A stretch of DNA of 64,000 bases from Siccirubricoccus soli. Its GTDB lineage: Bacteria; Pseudomonadota; Alphaproteobacteria; Acetobacterales; Acetobacteraceae. The stretch is taken from assembly GCF_024178315.1 (NCBI RefSeq), contig NZ_JAMZIK010000009.1:1-64000 (forward strand), given 5' to 3'. Numbering within the stretch: the first letter of the stretch is position 1; each line of letters begins with the position of its first letter. This document shows, piece by piece, positions 18,093 to 27,389 of this stretch. The translations under genes were made by a program, and so were the position numbers. Below the pieces are notes generated by a model. That model saw only the letters and a program-made list of their open reading frames with translations. It was not told where the DNA came from and searched no databases.

Positions 18093-18495
18093 CCTCCTGT
18101 TCTCCCGCTTGGTTGGAGGGCCGTTCTCCCGTCCCGGCACCACGCCGAGCGGGAACCGGCCTTAAAGCCGAAGGCTAGGCCGATCAAGGGACTGGCAAGG
18201 GGCACTTCGGATATGGGGCGGGATAGCCGGGCCGCGGGATATCATTCGAGGGAGGCGGCCTTTTCGCCGCTCAAGCGGCGCGTGCTTCATCCGGAAGCGC
18301 ATCCCAGAGGACCCCTTCAAAAGGCCCCCGGCAAGCAGTTCACAGCAAGCTCCTTGGCCCCAAGGATGAGGTGGAGGTGCCATCACGGCGCGGCTGTTCG
18401 CCGGCTTCGCCGCGCCCATCCCCTGCCCGCACCACCCACGCAAACCGAGGCCGGCACCCGGCCTCAAACGGCCCGGGTCGCGCTCCCAGGTCGTG
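18093..18495. other. Intergenic between rng and the sugar ABC operon
   Basis: Roughly 350-400 bases. An antisense-looking 101-codon reverse frame at 18162-18467 has a low-complexity, Arg-rich composition and is not credible. The ABC operon ends here and rng begins, so this may hold a terminator and the rng promoter; neither was clearly visible. Confidence 0.4.
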
Positions 18496-19599
18496 CTAAA
18501 GCACCTTGTTGGTCTTCGGGTCGATCAGGTGCATCTTCGCCATGTCCGCCGCCAGCGGCAGCTTCCGCCCCGGCGCCGCCGGCGTCGCCGGGTCGAGCCG
18601 GGCGCAGATCTCCGCCCCCTCGATCCAGAAATGCGCCAGCGTCTCCATGCCCATCGGCTCCACCACCTCCGGCACCGCCTCCAACACCGCCATGTTCTCG
18701 CGGTGATCGTTCGGCCGCACCTCCGTCAGGTGTTCGGGGCGGATGCCGAACAGCAGCTCCCGCCCCAGATGCGCCTGGTAACGGGCGGTGCGGTCCTGCG
18801 GCACCGGCAAGGCGGCGCCGCCTGGCAACTGCACCTGCAGTGCCGAGCCGCTCTGCTCCAGCCGGCAGGGAATGAAATTCATCGCCGGGCTGCCGATGAA
18901 GCCGGCGACGAATTTGGTCGCCGGGTTGTGGTACAGCTCCTGCGGCGGGCCCACCTGCTCGATGACGCCGTGGTTCATCACCACCACGCGGTCGGCCAGC
19001 GTCATCGCCTCCACCTGGTCGTGGGTGACGTAGATGGTGGTGGTCTTGACCGTCTGATGAACCTTCTTGATCTCGGTGCGCATCTGCACCCGCAGCTTGG
19101 CATCGAGGTTCGACAGCGGCTCGGCGAACAGGAACACCTTGGGGTCGCGCACGATGGCGCGCCCCATGGCCACGCGCTGGCGCTGCCCGCCGGACAGCGC
19201 CTTCGGCTTGCGGTCCAGCAGCATGCCGATATCGAGGATGCGCGCCGCCTCCTTCACCCGCCGGTCGATCTCCGCCTTCGGGAATTTCCGCAGCATCAGC
19301 CCGAAGGCCATGTTGTCGTACACCGTCATATGCGGATAGAGCGCGTAGTTCTGGAACACCATGGCGATGTCCCGGTCGCGCGGCGGGATGTCGTTGACCA
19401 GGGCGCCGCCGATGGCGATGTCGCCGGCCGAGATCTCCTCCAGCCCCGCGATCATGCGTAGCGTGGTGGACTTGCCGCAGCCGGACGGCCCGACGAGGAC
19501 GACGAATTCGTGGTCGGCGATGTCGAGGTCGATCCCCTTCACCGCCTGCACGCCGCCTTCGTATTCCTTGACGATCCTGCGCAGGGTGACCTGAGCCAT
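18496..19599 (-). CDS. Sugar/glycerol-3-phosphate ABC ATPase with altered Walker B
   Basis: A 367-residue ATPase of the UgpC/MalK group with Walker [10 protein letters not shown] (37-45), signature A-L-S-G-G-Q-R-Q-R, a D-loop S-N-L-D-A-K and switch T-H-D, followed by the C-terminal MalK-type regulatory domains. The Walker B reads K-V-F-L-F-A-E-P: Ala159 (codon GCC, 19125-19123) replaces the Mg-coordinating Asp, while the catalytic Glu160 remains. This should reduce ATP hydrolysis unless compensated or a sequencing error. It is the last gene of a four-gene operon and starts six bases after the second permease. The Met at 19599 is used; the frame stays open to 20658 but that extension overlaps the permease. 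Confidence 0.88.
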   Translation of the reverse strand: MAQVTLRRIVKEYEGGVQAVKGIDLDIADHEFVVLVGPSGCGKSTTLRMIAGLEEISAGDIAIGGALVNDIPPRDRDIAMVFQNYALYPHMTVYDNMAFGLMLRKFPKAEIDRRVKEAARILDIGMLLDRKPKALSGGQRQRVAMGRAIVRDPKVFLFAEPLSNLDAKLRVQMRTEIKKVHQTVKTTTIYVTHDQVEAMTLADRVVVMNHGVIEQVGPPQELYHNPATKFVAGFIGSPAMNFIPCRLEQSGSALQVQLPGGAALPVPQDRTARYQAHLGRELLFGIRPEHLTEVRPNDHRENMAVLEAVPEVVEPMGMETLAHFWIEGAEICARLDPATPAAPGRKLPLAADMAKMHLIDPKTNKVL

Positions 19600-19604
19600 C
19601 GGGT

Positions 19605-20507
19605 TCAGCCTTTCGTCGCGCCGGCGGTCAGGCCGGCGATGTAGTAATCCATGAGGAAGGCGTAGACGATCACCGGCGGCAGCGCCGCCAGCAGCGCGCC
19701 GGCCATGAGCTGCCCCCAGGCGAAGGTGTCGCCGCGGATGAGCTGGCTGACCACGCCGATGGTGAGCGGCATGGAATCCGGCTGGGTGATGAAGGCGGTG
19801 GGATAGACGAAGGCCGCCCAGGAGACGGTGAAGGCGAAGATCGTCGCCGCGATGATGCCGGGCAGCGCGACGGGGATGAAGATCTTCGTCAGCATCTGCA
19901 TCCAGTTGGCGCCATCGATCAGCGCCGCCTCGTCCAGCTCCTTCGGGATGGAGGCGAAGTAGCCGATCATGATCCAGGTGCAGAAAGGCACGGTCAGCGT
20001 CGGATAGACCAGCACCAGCCCCCAGATGGAGTTCAGCAGGCCGAGCCCGCCGACGATCTGGTAGAGCGGGATGAAGAGCAGCGTATCCGGCACCAGGTAG
20101 GTGAGGAACACGCCGGTCGCCAGCACCTGGCTGCCGAAGAAGCGCATGCGGGCGAGGGCGAAGGCCGCCAGCACGGAGATCACCATGGTGATCGCCACCA
20201 CCAGCACGGTGACGATGATGGAGTTGTAGAAGAACCCACGGAACATCGGGTCGCCGAGGATCTGCGCGTAGTTCGAGAAGGTGATCTCGGAGATCGACCA
20301 GGGGCTGCGGCTGAGATCGGCGATCTCCGCGCTGGTCTTCAGGCTGGTGAGCAGCATGTAGAGCGGCGGCCCCAGCATGAAGATCGCCGCGATGATGAGG
20401 GAGATGTAGGCGGTGACCAGCGCCCAGCGCCGCTCCCGCCGCAGGCTGCCGATCTTCCGGCCGAGGCCGGGGAGGACATCGGAAGGACGTGCCGCGGTGG
20501 CCGACAT
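19605..20507 (-). CDS. Carbohydrate ABC permease (UgpE/MalG type)
   Basis: A 300-residue permease with about six helices. The EAA loop reads [15 protein letters not shown] near residues 195-210 and contacts the ATPase; the C-terminus ends in G-L-T-A-G-A-T-K-G, a common tail of this family. The ATG at 20507 overlaps the TGA of the preceding permease (TGATG), indicating coupled translation. A GTG one codon upstream is also possible. Confidence 0.92.
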   Translation of the reverse strand: MSATAARPSDVLPGLGRKIGSLRRERRWALVTAYISLIIAAIFMLGPPLYMLLTSLKTSAEIADLSRSPWSISEITFSNYAQILGDPMFRGFFYNSIIVTVLVVAITMVISVLAAFALARMRFFGSQVLATGVFLTYLVPDTLLFIPLYQIVGGLGLLNSIWGLVLVYPTLTVPFCTWIMIGYFASIPKELDEAALIDGANWMQMLTKIFIPVALPGIIAATIFAFTVSWAAFVYPTAFITQPDSMPLTIGVVSQLIRGDTFAWGQLMAGALLAALPPVIVYAFLMDYYIAGLTAGATKG

Positions 20508-21451
20508 CACGCCATCTCCTTCTGCCGGCGATTGACCCCGCGCAGGACGAAGAAGGCGACCACGGCCAGCAGCGGGAACATGAAGAGGCTGACGGCGGCG
20601 CCGCGCGGGATGTTCCCGGACAGCACGCCCACCTGGAAGGCATAGCTCGCAAACACATGCGTCAGGTCGCGCGGCCCGCCATTGGTCAGCACCCGGACGA
20701 TGTCGTAATTCGCGAAGGTGACGATCAGGCTGAACAGCACGGTGATGGAGATGATGTTCCGCATCATCGGCAGCGTCACATGGACCAGCCCCTGCCAGCC
20801 GGTGGCGCCGTCGATGGCGGCGGCCTCATAGAGCTGGTCCGGCACCGATTTCAGCGCCGCCAGATACATGATCATGAAGAAGGGCGCGCCGTACCAGACA
20901 TTGACGATGATGACCGAGATCCGCGCCCACCAAGGCTCGCCCAGCCAGGGGATGGAAGGCCCGCCGAAGGCGTTCAGCAGCCAGTTGATGGAGCTGTAGG
21001 AGGGCTCGAACATCCACCACCAGCCGAGGGTCGAGAGCGCCGGCGGGATCACCCAGGGCACCAGCAGCATGCCGCGCCACTTGCGCTGCCCCTTGCTGGG
21101 GATGTGGTGCAGCATATGCGCCAGCCAGAAGCCGATCAGCGCCTTCAGCAGCACCGCGGTGATGGCGAAGAAGCAGCTCTGCCAGATCACCCCGCGGAAG
21201 GTCTCGTTTTCGAGCAGGATGTCGAAGTTCTCAAGGCCGATGAAGGCCGTCATGCGCCGGTTCAGCGTCGCCAGGTAGATGGCGTAGCTGGCCGGCCAGG
21301 CGACCAGCCCGCCGATCACCGCAATCAGCGGCAGCGTCATCAGGAAGGCGACGGTGGAGCGCCGCCGGGCGAAGCGGCGCAGGCTACTGCTCCGCGCTGC
21401 CGAGGCCGGGGCGCGGCCGGGGGCAAGAGCGGCGGACGCGTCTGAGGGCAT
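20507..21451 (-). CDS. Carbohydrate ABC permease (UgpA/MalF type)
   Basis: A 314-residue inner-membrane permease with about six helices. The EAA-like loop reads [13 protein letters not shown] near residue 210, and the F-I-G-L-E-N-F and N-G-G-P segments are typical of the family. It forms a heterodimer with the next gene product. The N-terminus is Arg-rich and cytoplasmic. It follows the binding-protein gene by about 200 bases and overlaps the second permease. Confidence 0.9.
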   Translation of the reverse strand: MPSDASAALAPGRAPASAARSSSLRRFARRRSTVAFLMTLPLIAVIGGLVAWPASYAIYLATLNRRMTAFIGLENFDILLENETFRGVIWQSCFFAITAVLLKALIGFWLAHMLHHIPSKGQRKWRGMLLVPWVIPPALSTLGWWWMFEPSYSSINWLLNAFGGPSIPWLGEPWWARISVIIVNVWYGAPFFMIMYLAALKSVPDQLYEAAAIDGATGWQGLVHVTLPMMRNIISITVLFSLIVTFANYDIVRVLTNGGPRDLTHVFASYAFQVGVLSGNIPRGAAVSLFMFPLLAVVAFFVLRGVNRRQKEMA

Positions 21452-21651
21452 GGACGCTATACTCCCTGCTGGGCCCGTTCCCGCTTCGTTGGCGGGTGGC
21501 CCCTGTTATCCCGGCACCGCCGGCGGGCCCGGGGCCGCCATGGCAGCCCCGTGGCCCTGCAGCGGAAAAGCGCGAATTCCCGCGGGCAAACAAGAAAAGG
21601 CCGCGTGAGGCGGGGGATGCCCCCGCCTCACACCCGGTCGGACCCGGCGCC

Positions 21652-23025
21652 TCAGCCGCGCCGCATGTTGTTGATCTCGCGCTCCAGCCAGCCCATGGCC
21701 TGATCCACCGTCTCGCCGCCCTGGGCGACCCGGGCGATGACCTTGGTGTTCAGCGCCTGGATGTACATCTGGCTGGCCAGCTCCGCCGGGGCCGGGCTGA
21801 AGGCGATGGAATACTTCGCCTTGTGGTGCGGCTTCAGCGGGTAGTTGAAGATGCTGCCGACCGGCGGCCCCTCGCGCTCCCACACCTTGAAGTCGGCCAT
21901 GCTGTCGAAGGGCGGGATGTCGTAGCCGCCGCTCTTGTTGGTGATCGCCTCGGAGCTGTCGCGCTGGCCGATGAACTCCAGCAGCTCCTTCGCCGCCGTC
22001 TTGTTGCGGCCGAAGGCCCAGATGCCGGTAGTATAGGGCAGGTAGGCGAGAAAGCGCCCCTCAGGCCCGGCCGGCATCGGGATGGTCCAGCACTTCTCGG
22101 CCACCTGCGGCGCATCCCGCTTGGCCACCGCCCAGGCGGAGGGCGGGTTGAACACCAGGGCGGAGCGGCCGGAGATCAGCGCCCGGTTGTTGGATGCGTC
22201 GTCCCAGGCCCAGACGTCGTTCGGCAGGACTTTCGAGAGCCGCACCGCATATTCGATGGCGGTCTTCAGCTTGGCGTTACCCCGCACCGTCGGCTTGCCG
22301 CTGGCGTCGGTGATCGCCGCGCCGTAGCTGAGGAAGAGCGCGCCGACCCAGTCCACCGCATCGGTGAACTGGCCCATCGGCAGGCCGAAGGGCACGCCGG
22401 CCGCGTTGCACTTCTCGGCGGCGGTCAGGAAGGTGTCCCAGGTCCAGGTGTCGGCACCCGGCCCGGCCTGGTTCGCCGCCGGCCACATCGCCCGCACGTC
22501 GATCCCGGCATGCTGCTCCATCAGGTCGAAGCGCACGCAGGCCGGCTTGGTCTGGGTGCCGCTGGTCGCCGGCACGCCGCGCCACTTCCCGCCATGCTTG
22601 CCGAGGAACTCGGCGATCGGGTTGATCGGGCCGTATTTCGCCACCAGCCGCTGGATGACGTCGTCCACCGGCTCCAGCTGGTCGGCATAGGCACCGACAT
22701 CCCAGGGGGTGAGGGAGATGCCGTCATGCCCGTTGCGGGACTGGGCCTGGGCGGCAGCGGTAAGTTGAAGCTGGTTGCCAGTGGTGTTGATGAAGTCGAG
22801 CTGAACGTTGACCCGGTTCTGCTCCCCCCATTTGGCGCAGAGCTCCTTCAGCGCATCATTGCTGCCTGGTACCCAATGGTCCCAGAAGGCGAAGCGCAGC
22901 GTGCCGCCGGTGCCCTGCGCATGCACCATGGGGGCGCCCAGCGCCCCCGCCGCCAGCACCCCGGCCCCCGCCCGCAGCGTTTGCCGCCGGGTCACCCCGG
23001 CCAGGGTGAATCCCTTCTCAGACAT
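21652..23025 (-). CDS. Sugar-type ABC extracellular solute-binding protein
   Basis: A 457-residue periplasmic binding protein (family 1). The N-terminus has a twin-arginine signal V-T-R-R-Q-T-L-R and a cleavage site after M-V-H-A near residue 36. The mature part starts L-R-F-A-F-W-D-H-W-V-P-G and contains G-N-Q-L-Q-L-T-A-A-A and Y-T-T-G-I-W-A-F-G-R-N-K. It would deliver a sugar or polyol to the two permeases. The Met at 23025 follows a GGGAGAC site; a frame extension upstream is rejected as non-homologous. A 200-base gap separates it from the first permease and may hold a hairpin that sets the higher binding-protein level. Confidence 0.9.
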   Translation of the reverse strand: MSEKGFTLAGVTRRQTLRAGAGVLAAGALGAPMVHAQGTGGTLRFAFWDHWVPGSNDALKELCAKWGEQNRVNVQLDFINTTGNQLQLTAAAQAQSRNGHDGISLTPWDVGAYADQLEPVDDVIQRLVAKYGPINPIAEFLGKHGGKWRGVPATSGTQTKPACVRFDLMEQHAGIDVRAMWPAANQAGPGADTWTWDTFLTAAEKCNAAGVPFGLPMGQFTDAVDWVGALFLSYGAAITDASGKPTVRGNAKLKTAIEYAVRLSKVLPNDVWAWDDASNNRALISGRSALVFNPPSAWAVAKRDAPQVAEKCWTIPMPAGPEGRFLAYLPYTTGIWAFGRNKTAAKELLEFIGQRDSSEAITNKSGGYDIPPFDSMADFKVWEREGPPVGSIFNYPLKPHHKAKYSIAFSPAPAELASQMYIQALNTKVIARVAQGGETVDQAMGWLEREINNMRRG

Positions 23026-23228
23026 ACTTCGTCTCCCTTGCGCGGCGGGCATACCCCACCGGTCGTTTGCACTGGCCTGTACCGACCATGATACGAGAGT
23101 AGTGCCTTCTCCCCCGGCGTGACAACGGGTCGCCCCCGGGCGTGATGACGCGGCATGATGATGCGTGGCCGGGAGGAACATCCGGCCACAGGGCCCGTTC
23201 AGCTCCCGTCGGACGGAGGGGCCAGCGC

Positions 23229-24623
23229 ATGCAGGAGGAGCCGGCCGAGACCGTCATCCCCATCCTCGAGGAAAGGCTGAAGGTGACGCGCGCGACCCGG
23301 GCGACCGGCCGCGTCCGCATCACCCTGGCCACCGCGACCGAGGAGCGGGTGGTGGAGGAGGTGCTGCGGCAGCGCAGGGTGGAGATCACCCGCATACCGG
23401 TCAACCGGCCGGTCCCGGCGCCGCCGCCGGTGCGGGAGGAGGGTGACACCCTCGTCATCCCGGTGCTCGAGGAAGTGCTGGTGGTGGAGCGCCGCCTGAT
23501 GCTGCGGGAGGAGGTGCGGCTGCGCCTGGCCCATGGCGAAAGGCAGGAGGTGAAGCGCATCGCGCTGCGCCGCCAGGAGCCCGTGATCGAACGCCTGCCC
23601 CCCGATCCGCAACAGCAGGAGAGGCTCATGACACGCATGATCACTGGCTTGTTCGATTCCCGCGCCGAGGCCGAGCGCACGGTGGAGACGCTGGTGCAGC
23701 AGCACGGCATCGACCGTGACCGCATCACCGTTCACGCTGCCGGCGAGGAGAATGCGACGGCGGGGACGATGGAGCGCCGCGACGAATCGCATCACGGCTT
23801 CCTGGCCTCGCTGCGCGACCTGTTCCTGCCGGAGGAAGACCGCGCCACCTATGCGGAGGGGTTGCGCCGCGGCGGCATCATGGTCTCCGTCCGGGCGGAG
23901 GAGGCGGAGCTGGAGGCGGTGATGGACGCCTTCGAGCGGCATGGCGCCGTGGACCTGGATGCCCGCGAATCCGAATGGCGCGCCGGCGGCTGGACCGGCG
24001 AGGAAGCCGGCACCGCGCCGATGTCCAGCTATGGCGGCGATGCGGTGCTGGGGCCGAGCAGCGATGGCGAGCGCACGGGCATGGCGGCGCAGCCCATGCC
24101 GGCCACGCCGCCCATGCCGGCGCCGCAGCCCGCACCGGCAGCGGGAGCCGCCGCTGCGGGCGGCACGACGATGCCGGCCACCGGCGTCTCCGCCGATAGG
24201 GCCTCCGACGGCGGCGAGGTGATTCCGCTGGTGGAGGAGCGGCTGCGCGTCGGCAAGCGGGAGGCGCAGCAGGGCCGCGTCCGGGTTCGCAGCTATGTGG
24301 TGGAAACCCCGGTGCAGGAGCAGGTGCAGCTGCGCCAGGAGCATGTGGAGGTGGAGCGCCGGCCGGTGGACCGCCCGGCGACCGCGGCCGATGCGGCAGC
24401 CTTCACCGAGCGCAGCATCGAGGCGACGGAAACCTCCGAGGAGGCCGTCGTCAGCAAGGAGGCCCGGGTGCGGGAGGAGGTGCGGCTGCGCAAGCAGGTG
24501 GAGGAGCGGACCGAGACCATCTCCGACACGGTGCGCCACACCGAGGTGAAAGTGGAGGACGACCGCGCCCCCACCCCCGCCCCTGGCACCGCGCCGCGGA
24601 CGACCCGCGACCCGGAACGCTGA
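23229..24623 (+). CDS. DUF2382-stress domain-DUF2382 protein, possibly two fused genes
   Basis: A 464-residue frame with a DUF2382 (YsnF/AvaK) domain at about 8-115 (I-P-I-L-E-E-R-L-K-V ... P-V-I-E-R-L), a YflT-like general-stress domain at about 136-235 (G-L-F-D-S-R-A-E-A-E-R-T-V), a Pro/Ala-rich linker (about 265-320), and a second DUF2382 at about 330-430 (I-P-L-V-E-E-R-L-R-V). Internal Met134 (ATG 23628) has a strong AGGAG-containing site (AGGAGAGG, 23617-23624), so a separate shorter product may be made. Ancestrally these look like two adjacent genes joined by loss of a stop. Homologues are stress-associated; the biochemistry is unknown. Confidence 0.8.
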   Translation: MQEEPAETVIPILEERLKVTRATRATGRVRITLATATEERVVEEVLRQRRVEITRIPVNRPVPAPPPVREEGDTLVIPVLEEVLVVERRLMLREEVRLRLAHGERQEVKRIALRRQEPVIERLPPDPQQQERLMTRMITGLFDSRAEAERTVETLVQQHGIDRDRITVHAAGEENATAGTMERRDESHHGFLASLRDLFLPEEDRATYAEGLRRGGIMVSVRAEEAELEAVMDAFERHGAVDLDARESEWRAGGWTGEEAGTAPMSSYGGDAVLGPSSDGERTGMAAQPMPATPPMPAPQPAPAAGAAAAGGTTMPATGVSADRASDGGEVIPLVEERLRVGKREAQQGRVRVRSYVVETPVQEQVQLRQEHVEVERRPVDRPATAADAAAFTERSIEATETSEEAVVSKEARVREEVRLRKQVEERTETISDTVRHTEVKVEDDRAPTPAPGTAPRTTRDPER

Positions 24624-24885
24624 CGCCGCCCTGCTGAGCCGGGATGCACCGCCCGGCGGGCGGCGCGCCCGGGCCGCCCGCCCCCGGACCGGCCCGCGCC
24701 TTCACCGGCATCCCAGCGGGCACCACGGCGGCACAGGCGCTTGGCGGCGGCTATCGCCAGGCGCCCCTCACCGTCCGCCCGGCGCTTGCCGGCAGACGCG
24801 GCGTGGCGGAGGATGGCGGCATGGGCCGGCATGCCGTCATTCTGCTGGAGGTGTCCGCACCCTGCGCCTGGGGCAGCGCCGCCTG
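24624..24885. other. Intergenic, no gene seen
   Basis: About 260 bases, very GC-rich. No frame with a recognisable domain and no clear terminator found. Confidence 0.4.
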
Positions 24886-25515
24886 ATGCGCCTTGGCCTG
24901 CTGCATCACCGGAAGGTGCTGCTCTTCGCCGCCGGGCTGGCGCTGCTGAGCGGCGGCCTGCTTTGGGAGCTCGGCCAGCCTGCGCCGCGGGCCATGCTGA
25001 TCGGCTGGTCCCTCGGCGTCGCGGCCTGGATCCTCGCGACCGTCAACCTCATGCGCCAGGCAACGCCCGAGATGCTCCGCCGCCGGGCGGAGGAGCTGGA
25101 CGAGGGCGAGGGCATGGTGCTGGCGGCGAGCCTCGCCGCCGCCCTGGCCTCGCTGGTGGCGGTGGCCTGGCACCTGGCGGCGGGCCGCGACGCGGCGGCG
25201 CCGCGGGATGTGGCCATCGGCCTGTTCACCATCGGCCTGTCCTGGGTCTTCGTGCACCTCGTCTTCACCGTGCGCTACGCGCATGAGTACTGGCAGGCCG
25301 GCGGCGGGCTGGAATTCCCCGGCGGGGAGACGCCGCTCTTCGGCGATTTCCTCTACTTCGCCTTCACCGTCGGGATGACCTTCCAGACCTCAGATGTACA
25401 GATCTCCGCCCGGCTGCTGCGCCAGCTCACGCTGGTGCATGCGCTGGTGTCCTTCCTGTTCAACATGGTCATCCTGGCGACGGCGGTGAACCTGGCGGCA
25501 GGGCTGCTCGGCTAG
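24886..25515 (+). CDS. DUF1345 integral membrane protein
   Basis: A 209-residue membrane protein with about five hydrophobic segments. The blocks W-V-F-V-H-L-V-F-T-V-R-Y-A-H-E-Y-W and F-G-D-F-L-Y-F-A-F-T-V-G-M-T-F-Q-T-S-D-V are diagnostic for DUF1345. The last part resembles the pore region of ion channels, but no function is established. It stands alone between a stress protein and the isocitrate lyase locus, on the opposite strand from the latter. Confidence 0.85.
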   Translation: MRLGLLHHRKVLLFAAGLALLSGGLLWELGQPAPRAMLIGWSLGVAAWILATVNLMRQATPEMLRRRAEELDEGEGMVLAASLAAALASLVAVAWHLAAGRDAAAPRDVAIGLFTIGLSWVFVHLVFTVRYAHEYWQAGGGLEFPGGETPLFGDFLYFAFTVGMTFQTSDVQISARLLRQLTLVHALVSFLFNMVILATAVNLAAGLLG

Positions 25516-25690
25516 CGTTGCCGGGGACCGAGGAGCTCAGCTTCGCCAAGCGGGTTCTCCGGCGTCGGGTGCGGGAGCCGGCAAAGCCGCCTTCCCGCCC
25601 GCCGGGAGCCCGGGACGCGGAAGGGGTGCGCCGCACCCCTCCCCTGCCAAGGATGCCCAGGGTCACCCCCACCCCGTGGCCTGGCTGGCC

Positions 25691-25900
25691 TCAGCCAGGC
25701 ATCCGGCTGCCGTCCGAGGACGCCCAGCCATGGCCATGCACCAGCCCATCATCATAGGCCTCGGCCATCTCCTCCGGATGCTGCGCCATGGCGGCGGCAA
25801 GCTCCGCCTGGCGCGGCGTCCGGGAGGGCTGCTGCAGCGGCTTCTCGCGCGCCCAGTGATGGGCGTGCACCAACCCGTCATCATACTGGTCGTGGGACAT
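25691..25900 (-). CDS. Small protein with a repeated DDGLVH motif, downstream of isocitrate lyase
   Basis: A 69-residue protein with a near-duplicate twelve-residue motif at 6-17 (Y-D-D-G-L-V-H-A-H-H-W-A) and 49-60 (Y-D-D-G-L-V-H-G-H-G-W-A), separated by a basic and Ala-rich helix. The conserved Asp/His/Trp pattern suggests metal or ligand binding, but I know no named family. A strong GGGAGGAG site precedes the ATG at 25900, and the gene begins 19 bases after the isocitrate lyase stop on the same strand, so the two are likely co-transcribed. Confidence 0.7.
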   Translation of the reverse strand: MSHDQYDDGLVHAHHWAREKPLQQPSRTPRQAELAAAMAQHPEEMAEAYDDGLVHGHGWASSDGSRMPG

Positions 25901-25919
25901 GGGGTGCTCCTCCCGTCGC

Positions 25920-27239
25920 TCAGTGCGTCGCGGCGTGGTCGTGGAACTGCGCGGCCTCGGTGCTGGTCGCCAGCGCCGTGGTGGAGGACTGGCCGCCACC
26001 CGCCGCCGTCGCCACCGCGTCGAAATAGCCGACGCCGACTTCCCGCTGGTGCCGCACCGCGGTGAAGCCCTCGGCCTCGGCGGCGAACTCCGCCTGCTGC
26101 AGCTCGGAATAGGCGCCCATGCCGCGCTCGGCATAGCCGCGGGCCAGCTTGAACATGGACAGGTTCAGGCTGTGGAAGCCGGCCAGGGTGACGAACTGGA
26201 ATTTATAGCCCATGGCGCCGATCTCGCGCTGGAACTGCGCCGCGGCCTCGACGCCCATCTTCCGCTGCCAGTTGAAGCTCGGCGAGCAATTATAGGCCAG
26301 CATCTTGCCCGGGAATTCGCGGTGGATCGCCTCGGCGAAGTCGCGCGCATCCTGCAGGTCCGGCTCGCTCGTCTCCCACCACAGCAGATCGGCATAGGGG
26401 GCGTAGGCCAGGCCGCGGGCGATGGCGTATTGCTTGCCGACACCCGGCTTGATGCGGAAGAAGCCTTCCGGCGTGCGCTCGCCGGTGATGAAGGGCCGGT
26501 CGCGCTCATCCACATCGCTGGTGAGGAGCTGCGCGCTCTCGGCATCCGTCCGGCAGAGCAGCACGGTCGGCACGCCCTCCACATCGGCGGCCAGGCGGGC
26601 GGCGTTCAGGGTGCGGATATGCTGGCTGATCGGCACCAGCACCTTGCCGCCGAGATGGCCGCACTTCTTCTCCGAGGCGAGCTGATCCTCGAAATGCACG
26701 CCGGCGGCGCCGGCCTCGATCATCGCCCGCATCAGCTCATAGGCGTTCAGCGCGCCACCGAAGCCGGCCTCGGCATCGGCGATGACCGGCGCCATGTAGT
26801 GGGTCTGATCGCCCTTCCCCTCCTGCACCGCGATCTGGTCGGCGCGGCGCAGCGCGTTGTTGATCCGCCGCACCACGGTGGGCACGGAATCCACCGGGTA
26901 GAGCGACTGGTCCGGATACATGGTCGCGGCGCTGTTGGCATCGGCCGCCACCTGCCAGCCGGAGAGGTAGATGGCCTTCAGCCCCGCCTTCACCTGCTGT
27001 AGCGCCTGCATGCCGGTCAGCGCGCCCAGCGTGTTCACGTAGGGTTCGGTCTTCAGCAGCTGCCAGAGGCGCCGCGCGCCCATATCGGCCAGGGTGTGCT
27101 GGACGCGGAAGCTGCCGGCCAGCCGGGCGACATCCTCCGGGGTGTAGTCGCGGCGGATGCCGTCGAACCGGCCGGGCTCATGCCAGGCCCCGCCATGGCT
27201 GCCATCCGGGGCCTGGGCGGGAAGCGGGGTGGGGCGCAT
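25920..27239 (-). CDS. aceA: Isocitrate lyase
   Basis: A 439-residue enzyme of the glyoxylate shunt that splits isocitrate to glyoxylate and succinate in the cytoplasm, allowing growth on acetate or fatty acids. It carries the active-site K-K-C-G-H near residues 186-190, the [12 protein letters not shown] block near 90-102, the D-A-E-A-G-F-G-G metal region near 155, and Y-N-C-S-P-S-F-N-W near 315-325. Length and motifs fit the short bacterial form. A ScfR-type regulator is divergent across a 150-base spacer with candidate operators. A small DDGLVH protein follows. No malate synthase is visible here. Confidence 0.97.
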   Translation of the reverse strand: MRPTPLPAQAPDGSHGGAWHEPGRFDGIRRDYTPEDVARLAGSFRVQHTLADMGARRLWQLLKTEPYVNTLGALTGMQALQQVKAGLKAIYLSGWQVAADANSAATMYPDQSLYPVDSVPTVVRRINNALRRADQIAVQEGKGDQTHYMAPVIADAEAGFGGALNAYELMRAMIEAGAAGVHFEDQLASEKKCGHLGGKVLVPISQHIRTLNAARLAADVEGVPTVLLCRTDAESAQLLTSDVDERDRPFITGERTPEGFFRIKPGVGKQYAIARGLAYAPYADLLWWETSEPDLQDARDFAEAIHREFPGKMLAYNCSPSFNWQRKMGVEAAAQFQREIGAMGYKFQFVTLAGFHSLNLSMFKLARGYAERGMGAYSELQQAEFAAEAEGFTAVRHQREVGVGYFDAVATAAGGGQSSTTALATSTEAAQFHDHAATH

Positions 27240-27278
27240 GTCGATTCTCCAAACGATCCGGCGATCGCCGCCGGTCGA

Positions 27279-27291
27279 GTGAATAATTCAC
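27279..27291. promoter_or_regulatory. Palindrome GTGAATAATTCAC in aceA upstream region
   Basis: A perfect 13-base inverted repeat (GTGAAT-A-ATTCAC) lies 40 bases upstream of the aceA start, in the spacer shared with the divergent regulator. It is A/T-rich in a very GC-rich genome, so it stands out as a possible operator or promoter element for aceA. The binding factor is inferred to be the neighbouring regulator. Confidence 0.45.
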
Positions 27292-27363
27292 ATTGCACCG
27301 CCGAAGTTCAGCGCCCAAACAGCATCGACCATGGCAAAGCCGTGACGCTTTTCACAGGAAGCG

Positions 27364-27387
27364 TGTAAATCTTGTAAAGGATGTAAA
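27364..27387 (+). promoter_or_regulatory. Three TGTAAA repeats at 9-base spacing before the regulator start
   Basis: TGTAAA occurs at 27364-27369, 27373-27378 and 27382-27387, an exact 9-base period, ending two bases before the regulator's ATG and covering its ribosome site. A nearby TTTTCACA at 27350-27357 offers an inverted partner. The spacing is close to one helical turn and suggests cooperative binding and autoregulation. This is seen in sequence; the role is inferred. Confidence 0.45.
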
Positions 27388-27389
27388 GC

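Noticed and set aside
16890-18875. A 661-codon forward frame opposite rng
   Set aside because: Arg/Pro/Gln-rich shadow without a domain; rng and yacG on the other strand are recognisable.
18496-20658. One long reverse frame that would make a 720-residue ABC ATPase
   Set aside because: The N-terminal half overlaps the permease gene in another frame and has low-complexity composition; the ATPase family starts at the Met at 19599.
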